From contig NW_017803157.1 in the NCBI RefSeq assembly GCF_001625305.1, forward strand, positions 1,929,678 to 1,993,677: a stretch of DNA of 64,000 nucleotides. The letters run 5' to 3'. Both the position numbers and the translations under genes were made by a program. Positions within the stretch are counted from its first letter, which is position 1; the number at the start of each line of letters is the position of its first letter. This document shows positions 1 to 14,900 of this stretch, piece after piece. The notes beneath the pieces were generated by a model, which was not told the origin of the DNA, did not search any database, and saw nothing but the letters and a program-made list of their open reading frames with translations. The DNA is from Branchiostoma belcheri. Taxonomy: Eukaryota > Chordata > Leptocardii > Amphioxiformes > Branchiostomatidae.

Positions 1-6
1 AAGAGG

Positions 7-12
7 TTTATT
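7..12 (-). terminator. Candidate polyadenylation signal of the polycystin-like gene
   Basis: AATAAA on the minus strand lies about 500 nt downstream of the stop codon, in an AT-rich region without coding potential. It is a candidate only; the window ends before a downstream GT-rich element could be checked. Confidence 0.35.
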
Positions 13-505
13 TGCAAACAATCAAGCATCCATGGAAAGTACACTCATCTGGCTATTTTGATAAATGACTGTCACAACAGTTTAAAAATGTTAATTATAC
101 TGCAGTTACCACATGTTGTAATGATTATAAACTGGATATATGCAAAGTGTGTGAGTTATTCAAGCATGGAATAAAATTCGTAGCTGTGTGTCTGATTCCC
201 AAATTTGTAGCGATCCTTCCTCAACTAACCAATACGTGTACATTTTTACAAATTTTCAGAATAAATACAATTCATAACTAGGAAGCATGCGTCAAATATT
301 ACAGAATTTATATGGAATTTACAGGTCTGGAATACATAAATATTAACTAGGAAACATAGTTACTGTATTACATGACACATTCCTTTTTGCATTCCTCTAG
401 TGCACCTTACTTTAAGTAACTGCATGAAACTGAGATACCTTGCAGTATTTATCTATAAAAATCCCCATAGGGCAAAAACTGTACAAGTCATGTGTTCTTC
501 TACCA

Positions 506-654
506 TTACGGGGTAACATTTCTGGCAGCCTTGCCAGCTACAGTACGGGAAACACGTGAACGGGGCAGGATGGAGTCACAGATGTTGAGACTTTCATCAA
601 GTTGCTCCCGGATGGTGCGTAGGTTTGCCTGTAGCTCTTCTTTCTTCAACACAC
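506..654 (-). CDS. Polycystin-like gene, exon 42: short cytoplasmic tail and stop
   Basis: The last coding exon enters in phase 1 and encodes 48 residues before TAA. It starts VLKKEELQANLRTIREQLDE, which has heptad-like hydrophobic spacing and could form a short coiled coil, as polycystin tails do with partner subunits. It ends with a basic, poorly structured stretch. The tail is much shorter than that of human polycystin-1. Confidence 0.8.
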
Positions 655-2931
655 CTTTGGAACAGATAGGGAAAGTTATATCCCATGTAGATAGTGTATC
701 TATTTCCACTGTATGTAGTACAGTACATATTTAGTTGATTGACAATGTGGTAATGTGCATTTTACATAACAATCTACTCACTCACTCACTCACTCACTCA
801 CTCACTCACTCACTCACACACTCACTCACTCACTAACACTCACTCGCTCACTCACTCACTCACTCACTCACACTCTCACTCTCACTCACTCACACACACA
901 CTCACTCACTCACTCACTCACACTCACTCACTCACTCACACTCACTCGCTCACTCACACTCTCACTCTCACTCACTCACTCACTCACTCACTCACACTCT
1001 CACTCACTCACTCACTCACTCAATCACACTCACTCACTCACTCACTCACTCACTCACAAAAAGAGTAGGGGTCCTTCCCCGTGTGACTGTTTCAAACCTT
1101 ACCGTCTAGTCTTATGCAGCTTGTACTTACATGTACATGTACAAACCGGGTGTGTTATGACTAAAGTTTACTGGTTATGCAAAACAAACAAATCTTACCT
1201 TGTTTATCCTCCTTTTTCTGTACACTGTGTGCGCCCAGTATGGCCTGGAAGCTGCTCCACATGTGCTCAGCAAGTTCCTGGTCATGTGTCGTGTCCACGT
1301 CAGCAGAGATGGCCTCGCAAATGATGGTCATGAGGACGTTGACCAGCAGCGTGAAGATGAAGATCATGAAGGCGGAGAAGTAGATCGGTCCAAGGAGAGG
1401 GTTGGAGTCTACCAGGTCTTGGGCAAGAAACCTGTCAGTGAACACAATGGTTGTTAGTGTTCATAGTCCAGTGGTTAGCGAACCTGCCTCTGGACTAAGA
1501 GGTTGAGAGTTAGAATCATGGCTGTTGCAACACTCACCCAAACATGCATGCTACCAGAAAGGGTTGCAGTCGTTAAGCTGTGGTCCACTGTTCATTGTGC
1601 TTGATGGAAAGATACTGTAGGGAAATTTCCCTGGTACAATGAACCTGTAAGTACTGTACATAGCGCCTGTCTTTTCTGTCATGACCAGTGAGCTAAAACT
1701 GGATCGAGATCACTTCAAGGGAATTAAAGATGGCAGACTTCAACCTCTTGCTACTTCTGGGACAGAAGTACGGTAACGTTAACTGTTTTTTGCGGCACTG
1801 GTTTAGAGGGAGTTTTTGTACAGTTTTCCAATCCTAGTAGTGAGGATTGGAAGTGTCTGAGCGTGAATACACACAGCAGGCAGACAACAAACTAAAAAAC
1901 AATGCTTCACCATCCTTGAGTGAGATGTTAAATGATGATTTTCCTGCCTAATTGAATGAATAACTTTAAAAATGGTTAATCCTTTGTTCAGATATTCATC
2001 ACGATAATGCTTAGTCTGAAACAGAACTTACACGCCGAGCACCATCTCGAAGAGAGCAAGCGTTGTGCGGTACATGTCTGAGTAGGACTGCGTGTTGCTG
2101 CCAAAGATAAGATGCCCTGTAAATACATATTTAATGAGTATCTGTCTTCAGATGAGGTTCAAATGCTTACATGGTGTAAGGAGAGGTATGGGCTATGCCT
2201 CCCAATACTGTGCCCAATGCACCATTGTCCTATCACATTATTACGTCACAGTTTGTTTACCTGTTCTAAAGAACATTCTAGAATGGTCAGTTAAAGAATG
2301 AAGATCATTTCAAAGTTTTTAAAGTCAGGTATGTTTGATTTTTGCTGCGTCTAGTTTTGTTGACACAGCATGACATGCCGTAATTGGTGATTTAGTTGTG
2401 ACATTATACGAAAGTAGTAACGTTACTGTATTAAAAGCCTTATATTCAAAGGGCTAACGCTACACACCACGCTACGCACCCCTGTACAATATAAACTTTG
2501 ATTGACCGGCATTCATTGTGGTAAACAAACTGTGACGTAATAATCTGATAGGTCCATTTCCCTGTACATTACTATATGCACGCTAAGGGACGTTTCCTTC
2601 AAATTTGACGTAACGCTCTGCAAAACACATACCTGAGCTCAGAAAGGCCACGAAAGCAACGGCAGCAACAACTAAGAACGACACGAGCTCCTCCTTCATG
2701 ATGCCGGGAAGAGCCAGGAGTTTTCCGATCGTCTGAGTGAAGCGGACCGCGCGAAGCAAGGCGATGGTGTTGATGAAGACAACAAGACCCAAGATGTGCT
2801 TAAAACATGCGTCCCACCAAGCAGTGGGTGTCACATCCACAAAGTGCTCAAATCCTAGCTCACCTGTAAGATGGAGGGATAAAAAAAAATTTAAGAAATT
2901 ATTTTGGGATGACAGATGTTTATGTCGATTA

Positions 2932-2970
<39 letters not shown>

Positions 2971-5900
2971 CAAACAAACAAACACATATTAATGCTGGTA
3001 TTTGTTGATGTCTATAAGTCATGACATACTACAAATCTTAAGTGTTCAAAACCGTCCCTTTTGTCATAGCTATATAGGAACAAAAGATAAGAACTGTTGT
3101 GTCATATTTTCAGAACAGATGGTTTATTGTGGCACAGTTTAGTCTGACCAAATTGTGCTGAAGCTTCTTGCAGTCCTGACCCTCTAGCAAGGTTCCCAAA
3201 GAAGGGAGGACTCCACCAGGTAATACTAATAAAAGATCACTGCAGTGTGGTGTTAGACTTACCGTTACTTCTTGCGACCATGTCGAGTGTTTCAGCAGCC
3301 ACGGTGTATCGCACAACGAAGACAGCAATGATTGTTGCTGTGCCCACATGGCTAAAACAGCTCAGGGCATTCCACGGAGAAGTGAAATACTTCCACCCTG
3401 TGTTCCTCATAACCTTCGCTTCCTTCACAAGCATGCCTAAGAACAGCAGTGTGAATACTACGTGTATGAATAGAAACACATAGTCAGCATCGCTCTCGTA
3501 TTGGAACATTTTGAACGAAGTGACGGTCGCCGTTGGCATGAGATTCCCTATCGCGAAACGCTTCAGCAATATGTTTACGCCACTAAACAGCTTCAGGCTG
3601 GGGTTGTAGAAGTTGATGTTGATTGCCAGCGACTCTGTGTGTTTGTCGACAAACCCGGAACCTTCCATGGCACGGACGAACGAGACGGCGATTTCATAAT
3701 TTCGAAGGACCTCGAGGACAAGGTTGTTGCTACAGTCAGATGTGAAGTTTGGGTGGTTCAAAATGTTGGGTGCTGCAAACCTCCAGCAGCTATCTGACGT
3801 GTTTCTGATGAGGAAATCCCAGCCAAGACCAGCCCCAGTCTTCCATGCCATTATATCTATATTGAAAACAATAGATTCGGTTTCAGTTTATTTATTTCAA
3901 CAGCAGTAACACTCAGGTACTATTAATAATGCTAGGTATACAATGGATGATTAAGAAACTATACAATGTCACCTCTCATTTGAGTATGTCATCACATTTC
4001 CTGAATTGTGTGATTATTGCCAAGATTCCCACTTAAGGAAAGGGCAATGCATCCAATATCCAGGTCTCCTTCAGGAGTTTTCTTTTAAAAGGGCATGAGA
4101 ATGAGAGCTGACTCCTTTCAAAAGAGCTGTTTTTAGAAACAAGTGTGTTCAAGAACTTTGGCCCTTCTACTATTTTGGTCCATTACAGTAACTCTTTCAT
4201 ATTGCTTATTCTAAGGAGGTTTAAAATCTTGATATTAAACCTCTGAGGCCTTGGTTATTCTATCAATTAGAAATGATTGAGAAAAAAAAAAGGCAAAAGC
4301 AAATTGTTGAAGGGCCTAATGGGTCCATTTTAACCCATTCAGGACCTTTAAGGGCAGGATGACATGGCAGGATTCGAACCCAGGACCACTTGGTTCTGAG
4401 CCAAATGCTCTGCCATTATGCCACACGAAATGGACTGTACCTGGAATTTTCCTCCTCTGTGTGAGGCGAGGAGGGCCGAAGCGGAAGGACTCGGTGTTCT
4501 GGGCAAACTGTTGGTCCAAGAACTTCATTTTCCTCCCGTTGTACCAGGCAGATGGGAACAGGGTGGGCAGCAGGACTTCCTCGAGCCAGCCGTACAACTG
4601 GTCTGGAGTGCTGATCTGTTCACAATTAACGTGATCATTTTCTATCAGCAGAGCAGTTATCATTGGTTTATTTCAAACACAAATCACAATACAGCGCCAT
4701 CACTTGCCACAAGGCTGAATTGTGTGAATAAAAGCTTTAGACAGTGAAATAAAATCCTGGTCATCATTCCGTGTTTTAAAAACAGTCATTAAATCATATC
4801 ATTAAAATCATATATTTACACAGAATATTCATGATTTAAAATGTGAACAAGGTACGGTAATGTACTTCTGTTGTACCGCTCTGTGCGCGCTGGCAATTGG
4901 TCAAGTTTTGCATGTTGTCTAGTCATCCTCCCACTGACACTACCCCTGGTTTGGGGCAGCCAGTGTCGGTAGAGAGTTGTATTTATTACTTATATCATAC
5001 CCCATAACCTTTGATAACGGTGTTTTGGACCGGGTCGTACTTTATGGTAAGGCCTGGGCTTCCATAGAATAATTCAAACACGTTTCACCCTAACACGATT
5101 CGGACCATGAAATTGATGTTGGTGCATTTTTTGGTTTAGGGGCACCAAAGGCAGGGGTTTTTCTGAACAGGGGAACAAGGGCGCAGCGCCCTCATGTAAC
5201 AAACCAGCGCCCTCATATCAATTTTCAGATTGAAGCCTAAGTCTTTTTCAAAATCATCTTTTTCCAGTAAAAATACAAAAACAACACCACATAACAATAC
5301 ATTCTAGCATTACAAACTATGTTACTCTCATAAAAATTCCAAAATCTTACCACAAACTTGAAAATTTAGCTCTAGTAGTAAAAGTCTGAATGGAATAAAC
5401 AATGTTCATTCAGAACTTGCTCAAGACATGTAGCTAGACCTCCTTCATTTGCATACTATAGAACAGGCTCTGAAGTGAAACATGAGACCTGAGTTTGTAG
5501 CAGCTTGGATGAATGTGTTGCACTTGTGCCATGGGAAAGGTTTCAGCTTGTGGCAAACCCAATGTTGTCATCTGGAGCTACTAGTAACATTGATCACTAA
5601 TTATAAAGGATGATTTGCAGATTGTGTGTACTGTTGATTGTACTTATACTTTATAGGTGAAATATGCAATGCATGAATAGAAATTTGGGAAAGGTACATT
5701 GAGGTTAAGAGTTCAAATTTCCCCCCTCAAGTAGCCTCAAAATGTCCCATTTCAACTTCAAATTTTCAAAGGCTTCACATGGCGGAAGGGGGGAGACCCC
5801 CCTTCCGCACCAACCCCCCCCCTCGGTCGCTTCGCTCCCTCGCCGTGATACTGCTCCCTCATGTCAAATTTTTCTAGAAAAACCCCTGAAAGGTTTTATT

Positions 5901-8900
5901 TTTTGTTGATTAATTGCTTTACCTATATGTGTGCACTTGCATACATGTTTGTTTTTGCATATGTGTTCAAATGTTATAAAGACAGTATGTATTAAGTTTA
6001 TGCAACGTACTGTTTACTTATACGCATAAAGTAAATAGAATTAAAAACTGAATGAACGTACTGTATTATACTCCTGTAGAACTGTGTTTGAGAGTGTCCT
6101 GGTCTCGTAGAAGGCCCGCTGGTCTGTGTCCGCCTGGGCGAGGTAAAAGAAAACAGCCACAAAGACAAACAGCAAAAACAAGTCCAGGAGTGTCGAGACT
6201 GACTTCTTAGTTAGTTCCTTCTTCTTTCGAGCCAATTGGGCACCTGGTTTAGCAGGTGGGAAGATCTTCCTCGGTGCTGTTTTAGGAAACATCAGACAAA
6301 ATGTGAGACTTGTCATGTGGCTTCTCTGAAGTTTGACGTCAAGACTAGAGAAGTCACATCCCAAGTCTCACTGGATCTATTGAAGAAGACCAGAGTTCTA
6401 GTGAGAACAATTCTTTGTGTTGGAACGAAAGATTGAACAATAATTGTCATTTTTAAACCAACACAGATGAACTTTCAGGACAGTCACAGTAAAAATGAGA
6501 TTATTGAATAAGTGTCATGGTAACAAAACATAAACTGATTCTTATTTGATGGCAATTCTAATAGATTACTAACCTTTTGAGTTCCACAGGTTCAGCTCCA
6601 GGTCTTCTTTCCGTATAGCCGGTGGTTTGGTAAGGGAAGGGAGGCTAAAAATGACAGCGAAGACACCAGCAAGGGCAAAGATCTGTCAGGAGAAACAGGG
6701 AATGCACCTTTAGGGTCATTTAAGTATACGTCCTTTATCTGTATCTGCATAGCCGGTATAACCACCCTTTGGCGTATCACACCAGCTTTGCAGGCATGCA
6801 GCACAGCAGCAGCTGGCTACATTGCGTAGTGGCAGCTTGTTACACCTAATTGCCTTTGAACATCTAACTCTTACCATTCTTTAATAGGTAACTTTAATGC
6901 CCCCACTGTACTTGGTGGCAGCAAGTTCCACTCTACGATCATAGCTCTAGGAAATAATGAGTTTTTAACACCTCAATCCTTGGTTGATAACTCTCAGGTA
7001 CTTGAAGGCATGACTTTTATGTGTACATTATTTGTTGTGTAAAAAAAGAGCTTCTTTACTCTATAATATTACCTGCAGTGTTTCGGTCACACAGCTGGAG
7101 CCCATGAAGGACAGAACAAAGGCCTTCATCCAGGCATCACTTTTCTCCTTCCCCCAGTCCATACTGTACAGCAGCACGAAGAACGCAGAGCTGGTGGACA
7201 CCAGGAACACGGTCACCCATGCCACGTACTTGGCCAGGCTGGACAGACGGCCTGAACATGAGGGTTGATAAAGAGTGTTTTTGATACAGGTTGGCAGCTT
7301 TACTTGGAATAGGTTCAGAAGAGACTGAGCTAATACATGGCAAAAATATTAGCTTTCACGATATGATACTTAGACGGAGACACAGAATTACTATATTGTG
7401 ATGCTTATATGATCATACCAGTAGTAGGGCTTGACAACAAGTCTTATTGATAGGCCATTTTTCAGACCCTTCTCATGCTGAGAGAAACTCTGGTTAACGT
7501 AGGGGGAATTCAATCATTGCCATTGCAGCATATACCAAACACGGATACAGTACACACATCATAGTAAACATGCACTCCACACACATTGTCATGATTCCAT
7601 CATCCAGACTATGAACATGCCTTGTTCCATACATGTACATTGTACCTCGCTTGGACCTCCGGATTGACATCTCCGGAGTGTTAAGAGACAGCGGTGTCTC
7701 CTTCCGGAATAGTTGCACAATCATGAGATTGACCGGAGCCACAGTCAGCATGGACATAAGGCTGATGTACAGCTCCTGCAAAATTACGCAGACAAACAGA
7801 TACATTGTATATGTAAGCATATGGGTCAGCAAATTGTAATAATGTTTATTATTATAATAAGAAACTAACACAGGCAAAAGATGTGCACTTTTAATGTAAC
7901 TTATTAACTTAAAAGGAACCTTTAAGTTAGTATATACATGTAGTAGAGTGGATTCACTCCCCAAGCTAATCTTGCACATGCAGTTGTCCTTCAGTAAGAC
8001 ACCTGGAGCCACATAGTTCCTGTATAGAACTTTTATTCAGCCAGTTGTTGAGGGACTTGGTGTTTTTACTTTAGTCTTTTTACTGACTAGAAGAACAACA
8101 TTTCCCATTCTGGAAAAAAAACCTGAAATTCAGAAAAATAGGTGGAAAGGTTGCATCTATCTTGCATCTCTTACCTCTGCTGTAAAACGAGCAATCCCCA
8201 GGTTGTACACTTTTGTGTCGGCAGTTGTGTCATCTTTCTGGTACCACATGGCGCTGGCCAGCATCATGGTGTTCAGGAGAGTAAAGCAGCAGGACAGACG
8301 CTGGGCTTTTGTGAAGCTGGAACCTACTCAGGAACATATTATGCAGAATAGCGTAAAAAAATAGATCAAGAACTAGACGTGTTTTCTATAGCAATGGATA
8401 CCGGTGTTATTTTGATTCTCATGATCAGTCAGTCAGTCAGTCAGTCACTCTTTCACTCACTCACTCACTCACTCACTCACTCACTCACTCACTCACTCAC
8501 TCACTCACTCACTCACTCACTCACTCACTCACTCACTCACTCACTCACTCACTCACTCACTCTCACTCATGCTCACTCACAATCACTCTCTCACTGGATG
8601 TCAGGAGTAATTTGGTGCATCCATTTACATTATTGTACTACCAAAGCATAATACTGTACATGTATAGCTCCTGCTGAAACATATCCACCTGAAGATGCAT
8701 GTATACTGACCTGGTGCTGCCATAAGGGCTGATGCCCACAGGTGTTGATCATAGAGCACGTCTCTGGTTGCCTCGTTGAAGACATTAGTGGAGGCTGCGA
8801 GCTCCAGCTCTGTGCTTGCGTGCACCACCTTCTGCACTTCACCGTCACCCTTGTCTTCTGACAACCAGTCATTACAGATGAAGTAAGAACTGGAGAAAAA

Positions 8901-11900
8901 TATAATGCGCCATTTTCATTAAATATAATTTTTTTCTGGTAACGTTATATATTATTAATAGCTCTTCCCTCACCACTCAACATCACCATCACCAAGTGGA
9001 GGATGAAATATGCTGGACATAACTCAGGATGATCGCAGACCACCATGCTAAGACATCCATGCACTGTAAACCAGAGGGTAGGAGGAAGAGAGGGAGACCA
9101 AAGCTAACATGGCGACGCACTTTCCAAAAAGACCTGGAAAATATAGGCGTGCTATTATATAGCTATTGGTGGAAGAGAAAGTGGAGAAAACATGCTGCCC
9201 AGTGAACTTCGCAAAGAACTTGGAACTACATCTACATTTATGTACTAAGTAAGTCCCTAACCATGCAGCATTTCTCTCTTTGACAGGTGACAGCCTACTG
9301 GCCATCAATGATAAGCAAGGACGATCATTGACCTTATTTCTCAAAACAACAGCCCACTGTATCCATGACTTTTACAGGAAAAGGATTTTTTTTGGCAATG
9401 CCACAGGTGTAGAAGCATTGTTTTGTGTTTACATAATATATGCATGCTACAAAATAAATTTTTCAAGTCATGCTGACCAATGTGAATATAAGATGGGAGA
9501 ATAGTTCGATAAGAAGGCAAGTAAAGTGAATTGGAAGCCACCAACCTGCCAGAAAAGATAAAATCTAGTAACTGTTACTAGTACTAGTAACTTAAAGAAG
9601 AACACCATATGTTTTCAAAGTCTTACATCACATCTGTTTCTATATCTCTGACGAAAACCTTTTGGAGGAACCAGGATGACCTGTCACCTTCCCCAGAGTT
9701 ATCATGCCAGATGTACAACAACATCACTTCTCCGAGTGACTCTCGCACTGGCATGACAAAATGTAAAGTACTTCCACGCACCAAGGCCTGTAAGGATTAT
9801 CACCAATGACAAATATTAAATGACAATATGTATGAGAGTAACCTTTCATCCAGAAAATACTTGGGGCAATGCTGACATTGGCTTTCTTTTACCAATAGAT
9901 TAAGATTACCAATGACCAGTATTATTTGATGTGATCATTTTACACTTTCAACTGTAATGATGGAGCTATACTACTCGTAATGAGCACCCTCTTCTTTGGA
10001 AAAATACCAATCTGAGAGTCTATATCATCAATAAGAGCAGGTGAAGTTTTTGTATCCAGAGTATTCTAGAATTGGTCTGACGCACCTCCAGAACTGTGTC
10101 TGGGACATAATTGACATTCTCGGAATATAAACCGTGATCTATCCTACATGTACATGTAACCCTAACCCATTCCATTCTCCCACTCAGAGCTATTCAACAA
10201 TATATGTAGCCTTGATCAGGCATAGGACTAGACAGGCATGGTTCTAGATACCGTACCTCTCCTCCAGGGTTCAGCATCTTGACTGGGGTCGTGCCCTCTG
10301 ACCCGAAGAGCTGGAAGGCGACCCGTGAGGTGGTCCCAGCCCCGAGCATGGACCCGGTGGTGACGGTGAGCTGATACACATGGGGTGCCGGCATCCTGTC
10401 TGGGGGGATCAGACTCACCTCTGGCAGTGTCTTCCTTTTGATCTGATCTGCCGCTGAGACTGGACCCACCCGAGTGGTGTGCAAATGTCGTAGAACAGGT
10501 GAGGCAGTGTATACTCTTGCCTGAGGACAAATGTTATACAGCAACCATATTTTAACAAGAAATCTGAGACTGCAAACTTACAGGGAGTAGATATGAATGA
10601 TGTGCAATTAAATGTGCAAAGATTGACTGTTTGAACAAGTCGTTTGGTGTAATATAGCTAGCTGCCTGCGAAGCTGGTGTGTTATGATGAAGGGCGGTTA
10701 TACCAGCTATACCGATGCAGATACAGAATGAATTGAACATTATTGCTCAACAATCATACATAGTGCATTTATATATGGAAGCTAAATGAACAATCATTCA
10801 ATACTACAAGCCTAATCTATCCTACATGTACATTAAAACTACAAAGTTAAGGTAAGTTAAAGCCCTCCCGCAAGCCCTTGGGCCCCACAGTTGTGCAATC
10901 ACTACAGTATGGGAAGTGAATTCAGTAAATCATGCTAAGCCCTACCTTCATACGACCAAAGTCCACACACAGAAAAACCATGAGAATGATGTACAGGATG
11001 AACTCGGACACCACGATGGAGAACACCACGGCATTGTCACTCAGGTTGCGGAAGTTCTTGAATGCGTTCATGAAGTTTATGGCATTCGGGACAGGGAGAG
11101 TCATAGTCCCAACTGCAATCCTCGACCCAGTCATACGGCACTGGCAGTGGGTGATGGTTTTGTCCAGGTCTACTTCAGCCTAGTTTACAAGTACAGAAGG
11201 TATATGCGTCAGTGACGGTTAGTCATCCAAAAAAACAGTTAGTAACACTCAAGCAACTGGATATGATTTTGGAAATGGTCAGACGTTTCAGGTAGAAGTC
11301 CAAAAGGAAACAAAAGTTAGACAAGTCAAGACAAGAATGATGCAAATTATTCAAACAGTAGGTATATGATACACTCATGTGAATAATTTTTGGACAGAGT
11401 ACCAAGCAAATATTACATTGAATTTCATAGCCCTCCATTAATGATGGTATGTTGGTAGCCCTGTTTGTCTTATATCTTGTTTGCTGGCTTGTATCTGATG
11501 CCCTACATGTACATGTAGCTTCTACCCAGTTGGGCATTCTGTTTTCTTTAAGTGTGCTAGATTTAGATTTACAGTTAGTTTATCTCTCATTTTAAAGTAA
11601 GTTCCTTCCTTTAACATATTGTAGTATGAACTAGAAATGTAACATTTGCAAAGCAAATGCATCATGTCTACCTTCTTATGGCCGAACGAACTTCAGCTTT
11701 GTTTATTCGTACTCAAACACACCCAAATATATGGTGACCATGTAGCCCCACTTGAACTCAGTTCCGCATGGCACTTGCAACATGACGTAACCCAACACCA
11801 GTTACCATGGTGACAGACGTCTGGTCCTGGTCATTGACGTTTGGAGAAGAAGAAGAGGAAGAAGGGGAAGAAGAGGAAACAGAGCAAAAACAAGATGTTT

Positions 11901-14900
11901 TCCTTCTGCAAAGGTTAACATAATAATCAGTTACTCACATTGCAGTTTGCCAACTTCCATTTCTCTTCCTCCTCATTCCAAGACAAACAGCCAAAATCCG
12001 AGACCGTCAGTCGATACTTAGAGGCTTCCTTGGGTTGACCCCTTGCCATCTCTGACAACCTATCCACATTACCTGAGGATGATACAATAACACATAATTC
12101 AGGACTAAGGACAGAGGTTAGTTAAGAAAATTTGTTGAATGAAAGATATGAATGACACATTATTCTATAATTTTAAATCACATATCACCAATCCACGCGA
12201 GCTGAGGATGACACAACAACATATAATTCAGCACTAAGGACAGAGGTTAGTTAAGAAATTTGTTGAATGAAAGATATGAATGACACAGTATTATATAATT
12301 TTAAATCACATATCACTAATCCACATGAACACATACAATAACATATAATTCAGCACTAAGGACAGAGTTAGTTAAGAAAATTTGTTGAATGAAATAGAAG
12401 AATGACACATCGTTATATGATCATATCACTTCATATTTCTAGGACTGAAAGAAAGCATTGTATAGTACCTATCTCCTGCACTCCTATGTACAAATCTCCA
12501 CTGCGATCTGTTGTGTTAGGGGTGAATGAGACTGTATAGTTAGAGGTTTCCATGTACCGGGCCTCTATCCAGTCCTGTTGAACAACTCTTTTCTCCGCAT
12601 ACTTGTCGAATGTAGGGCGAGACCCATACATGAAGTACACATGAAAGGTGGCCTCTACGTCCCACCACGTCATTTGGATAATAGGAATGGTGTCGTCGTT
12701 GGGGAAATGAAACTCGTGGTAGGTCATGTTGGTCCCATTGGCATTGCTTGCCATTTTATGCAGCACTTTACTGTTTGTGTGTGGCGCTCTTCTTTTTCGT
12801 CTTCCATGCCTTGAAAAATCAGATGACAATGGGAAGTCCAGGTTTATCTGTAGGTCTTTGGATTCACTCCCTTTCACGGACAAAAAAATTACAGGGGATG
12901 AGATGTTTTGTCCTCCGGTAGACTGTTTCCATGAATATGGGTTCTTCTCAAAAACTGACATCTGTAATAAACAAGAGAAGGGCACAAAAATGACTTTAGG
13001 AAGTACTGGAAAATAGCTTTTGTATAATTTTGAAAATAGAATGCATCTCTGAATTAATTGTACAAGATCTCGATGTGATCACATTATGAGTATTTAAGCT
13101 TACCCTGACATCTAGCATGTTGCTTGTCCGGCTGTCATTTGAAGTACGTACAATAGTTACAGCAGTTTGGCCTGAGTTGAGACGTAAGTTTTCACTCAAC
13201 ATGGATCTGGACATGGTAACAGCAACGTCCCTAGTTGTAAATGTTGCCTGGTATTCTGTGTCCTCTGGCTGCAATGCTAACAGTGTGTCAGCAATGTTGT
13301 CCAATGACGTCACAATGTTCACTGCAGCTCGTTGTTGCTGTCATATGAAAATACACATTGTTGAGTTAGTGATACGCCAAAAAACAGTTACTCAAGCAAC
13401 TGGATATGATTTTGGAAATGGTCAGATGTTTCAGGTAGCATCCAATACCTTTAGTCAATGACACTAGAGACTTGCAGTAGAAAGGCAGGTTTATGAGCAC
13501 AAACTAGGTTATAAGCAAGAACTGTTTTTCTGCAAATTAATGTTTTGGGCACATTAGAAGACAATCATCGTACCATATCTTCTTTTTCCCGCCGCCTGTC
13601 TTTCAGCATCTTCAGTTGCTGCTTTGGTGAAAGGTCACCAGAGTTGACATCAACGAGATTACTTTGAAGCAGACTCTTGACATCAGCCGTAATCGGAGTT
13701 TCTCCCTCCGGTAGCATACCGAGAATGGTTGAAGCTGTCTCTACCAATGCTAGAAGCAGATGATAAATAGATAAATTTTTGTGGACAACCATTTTCTGTT
13801 TTTGATCGTATTAATCAAATGTCAAGCAAATAAAGTTTGACCACTTCCTTAATGATGCATTATGCTGGAGCACGTCTTCAATTAATAATAAAAAGACATC
13901 AAGAGAAGACAGAAAAGCATAGCTGGTATGCTAGGTGGAAAAAGATACAAATAAAAGTTCTTACCGTTGGTCATGGCTTCTACGTTTCCTACTGTCATGC
14001 CTTGTGCTCCTCTTGTTGCATCAACAAGCTTCTCGATGAGTTCTGTTGTACTTTGCTGTGGGAGAACAACAAAGTTATATTCTACAAGTTTCTACAACAC
14101 CCTTGTCCAGTCATGTGTCCTGGTTAACCCTTGACTCCCAGGGCATGAGACTACCCTTCGGAGCTGATGAAAGATTCTTAACATAAACATTTTAGCTGTG
14201 AGTTCTAGTTTAAATCTCCCTCTGCGAGAAACACAATCTGTTCAAATAATTCTCTACGCATTCTTAAGTGCTGAGATATATATGTACAGATAGCCAAACT
14301 TGTGAACATTAATCCTGAGCAATTATACCATAATTACTAACTGTAACAATTACTTTAGACGTCATCAATGAAGTATGAAAGTATATTTCAAAATGTTTCA
14401 AAAAGAGAGAAGAAGCCATTAGGCCTTAGATCTATACCATTTTATTATATATTTCTTTTTTTAGCATTGCATACCTTAGACCTGATGTTAGCCCTTCTTT
14501 ATTTTGTTGTTACGGTAGTACTATCTAGTACATTGAACTTTGTACATCTGTGCATTTACCCCCCCAGGGAATGAACATGCAATAAAGTTCCATTTATTGT
14601 CAGGTATAGCAAAGCCAGAGAGACATGATTGTGAAAGAATATTTACCATAACTGATGGCGGCATTGCTGACCTGGCGTCCGCCCCGATGATTTTTCTCAC
14701 GTTGTTCAGCTCAGACAGGATTTCTTCTGGACTTGCCTTGTCCAGAACTCCTGATTCCACAGCTTGTAGCATGTGTAGGAGCTGGGATATACATGTACAA
14801 CAGACAGAAATAACAGTTCTTTAGTGCAAGGTATAGAAAGGTAAAATACATGTATCTCTAGAGTTGGGAAGCAATAGTTATCTGGCACGTACATATGACC

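Noticed and set aside
1458..1515. tRNA-like sequence (GTGGTTAGCGAACCTGCCTC)
   Set aside because: A-box-like, but the B box (GGTTGAGAGTTAGAATC) is imperfect and no cloverleaf forms; probably an old SINE head.
7494..8012. 172-codon minus-strand open frame
   Set aside because: Only 7646-7775 is a real exon of the polycystin-like gene; the rest reads through both splice sites into introns.
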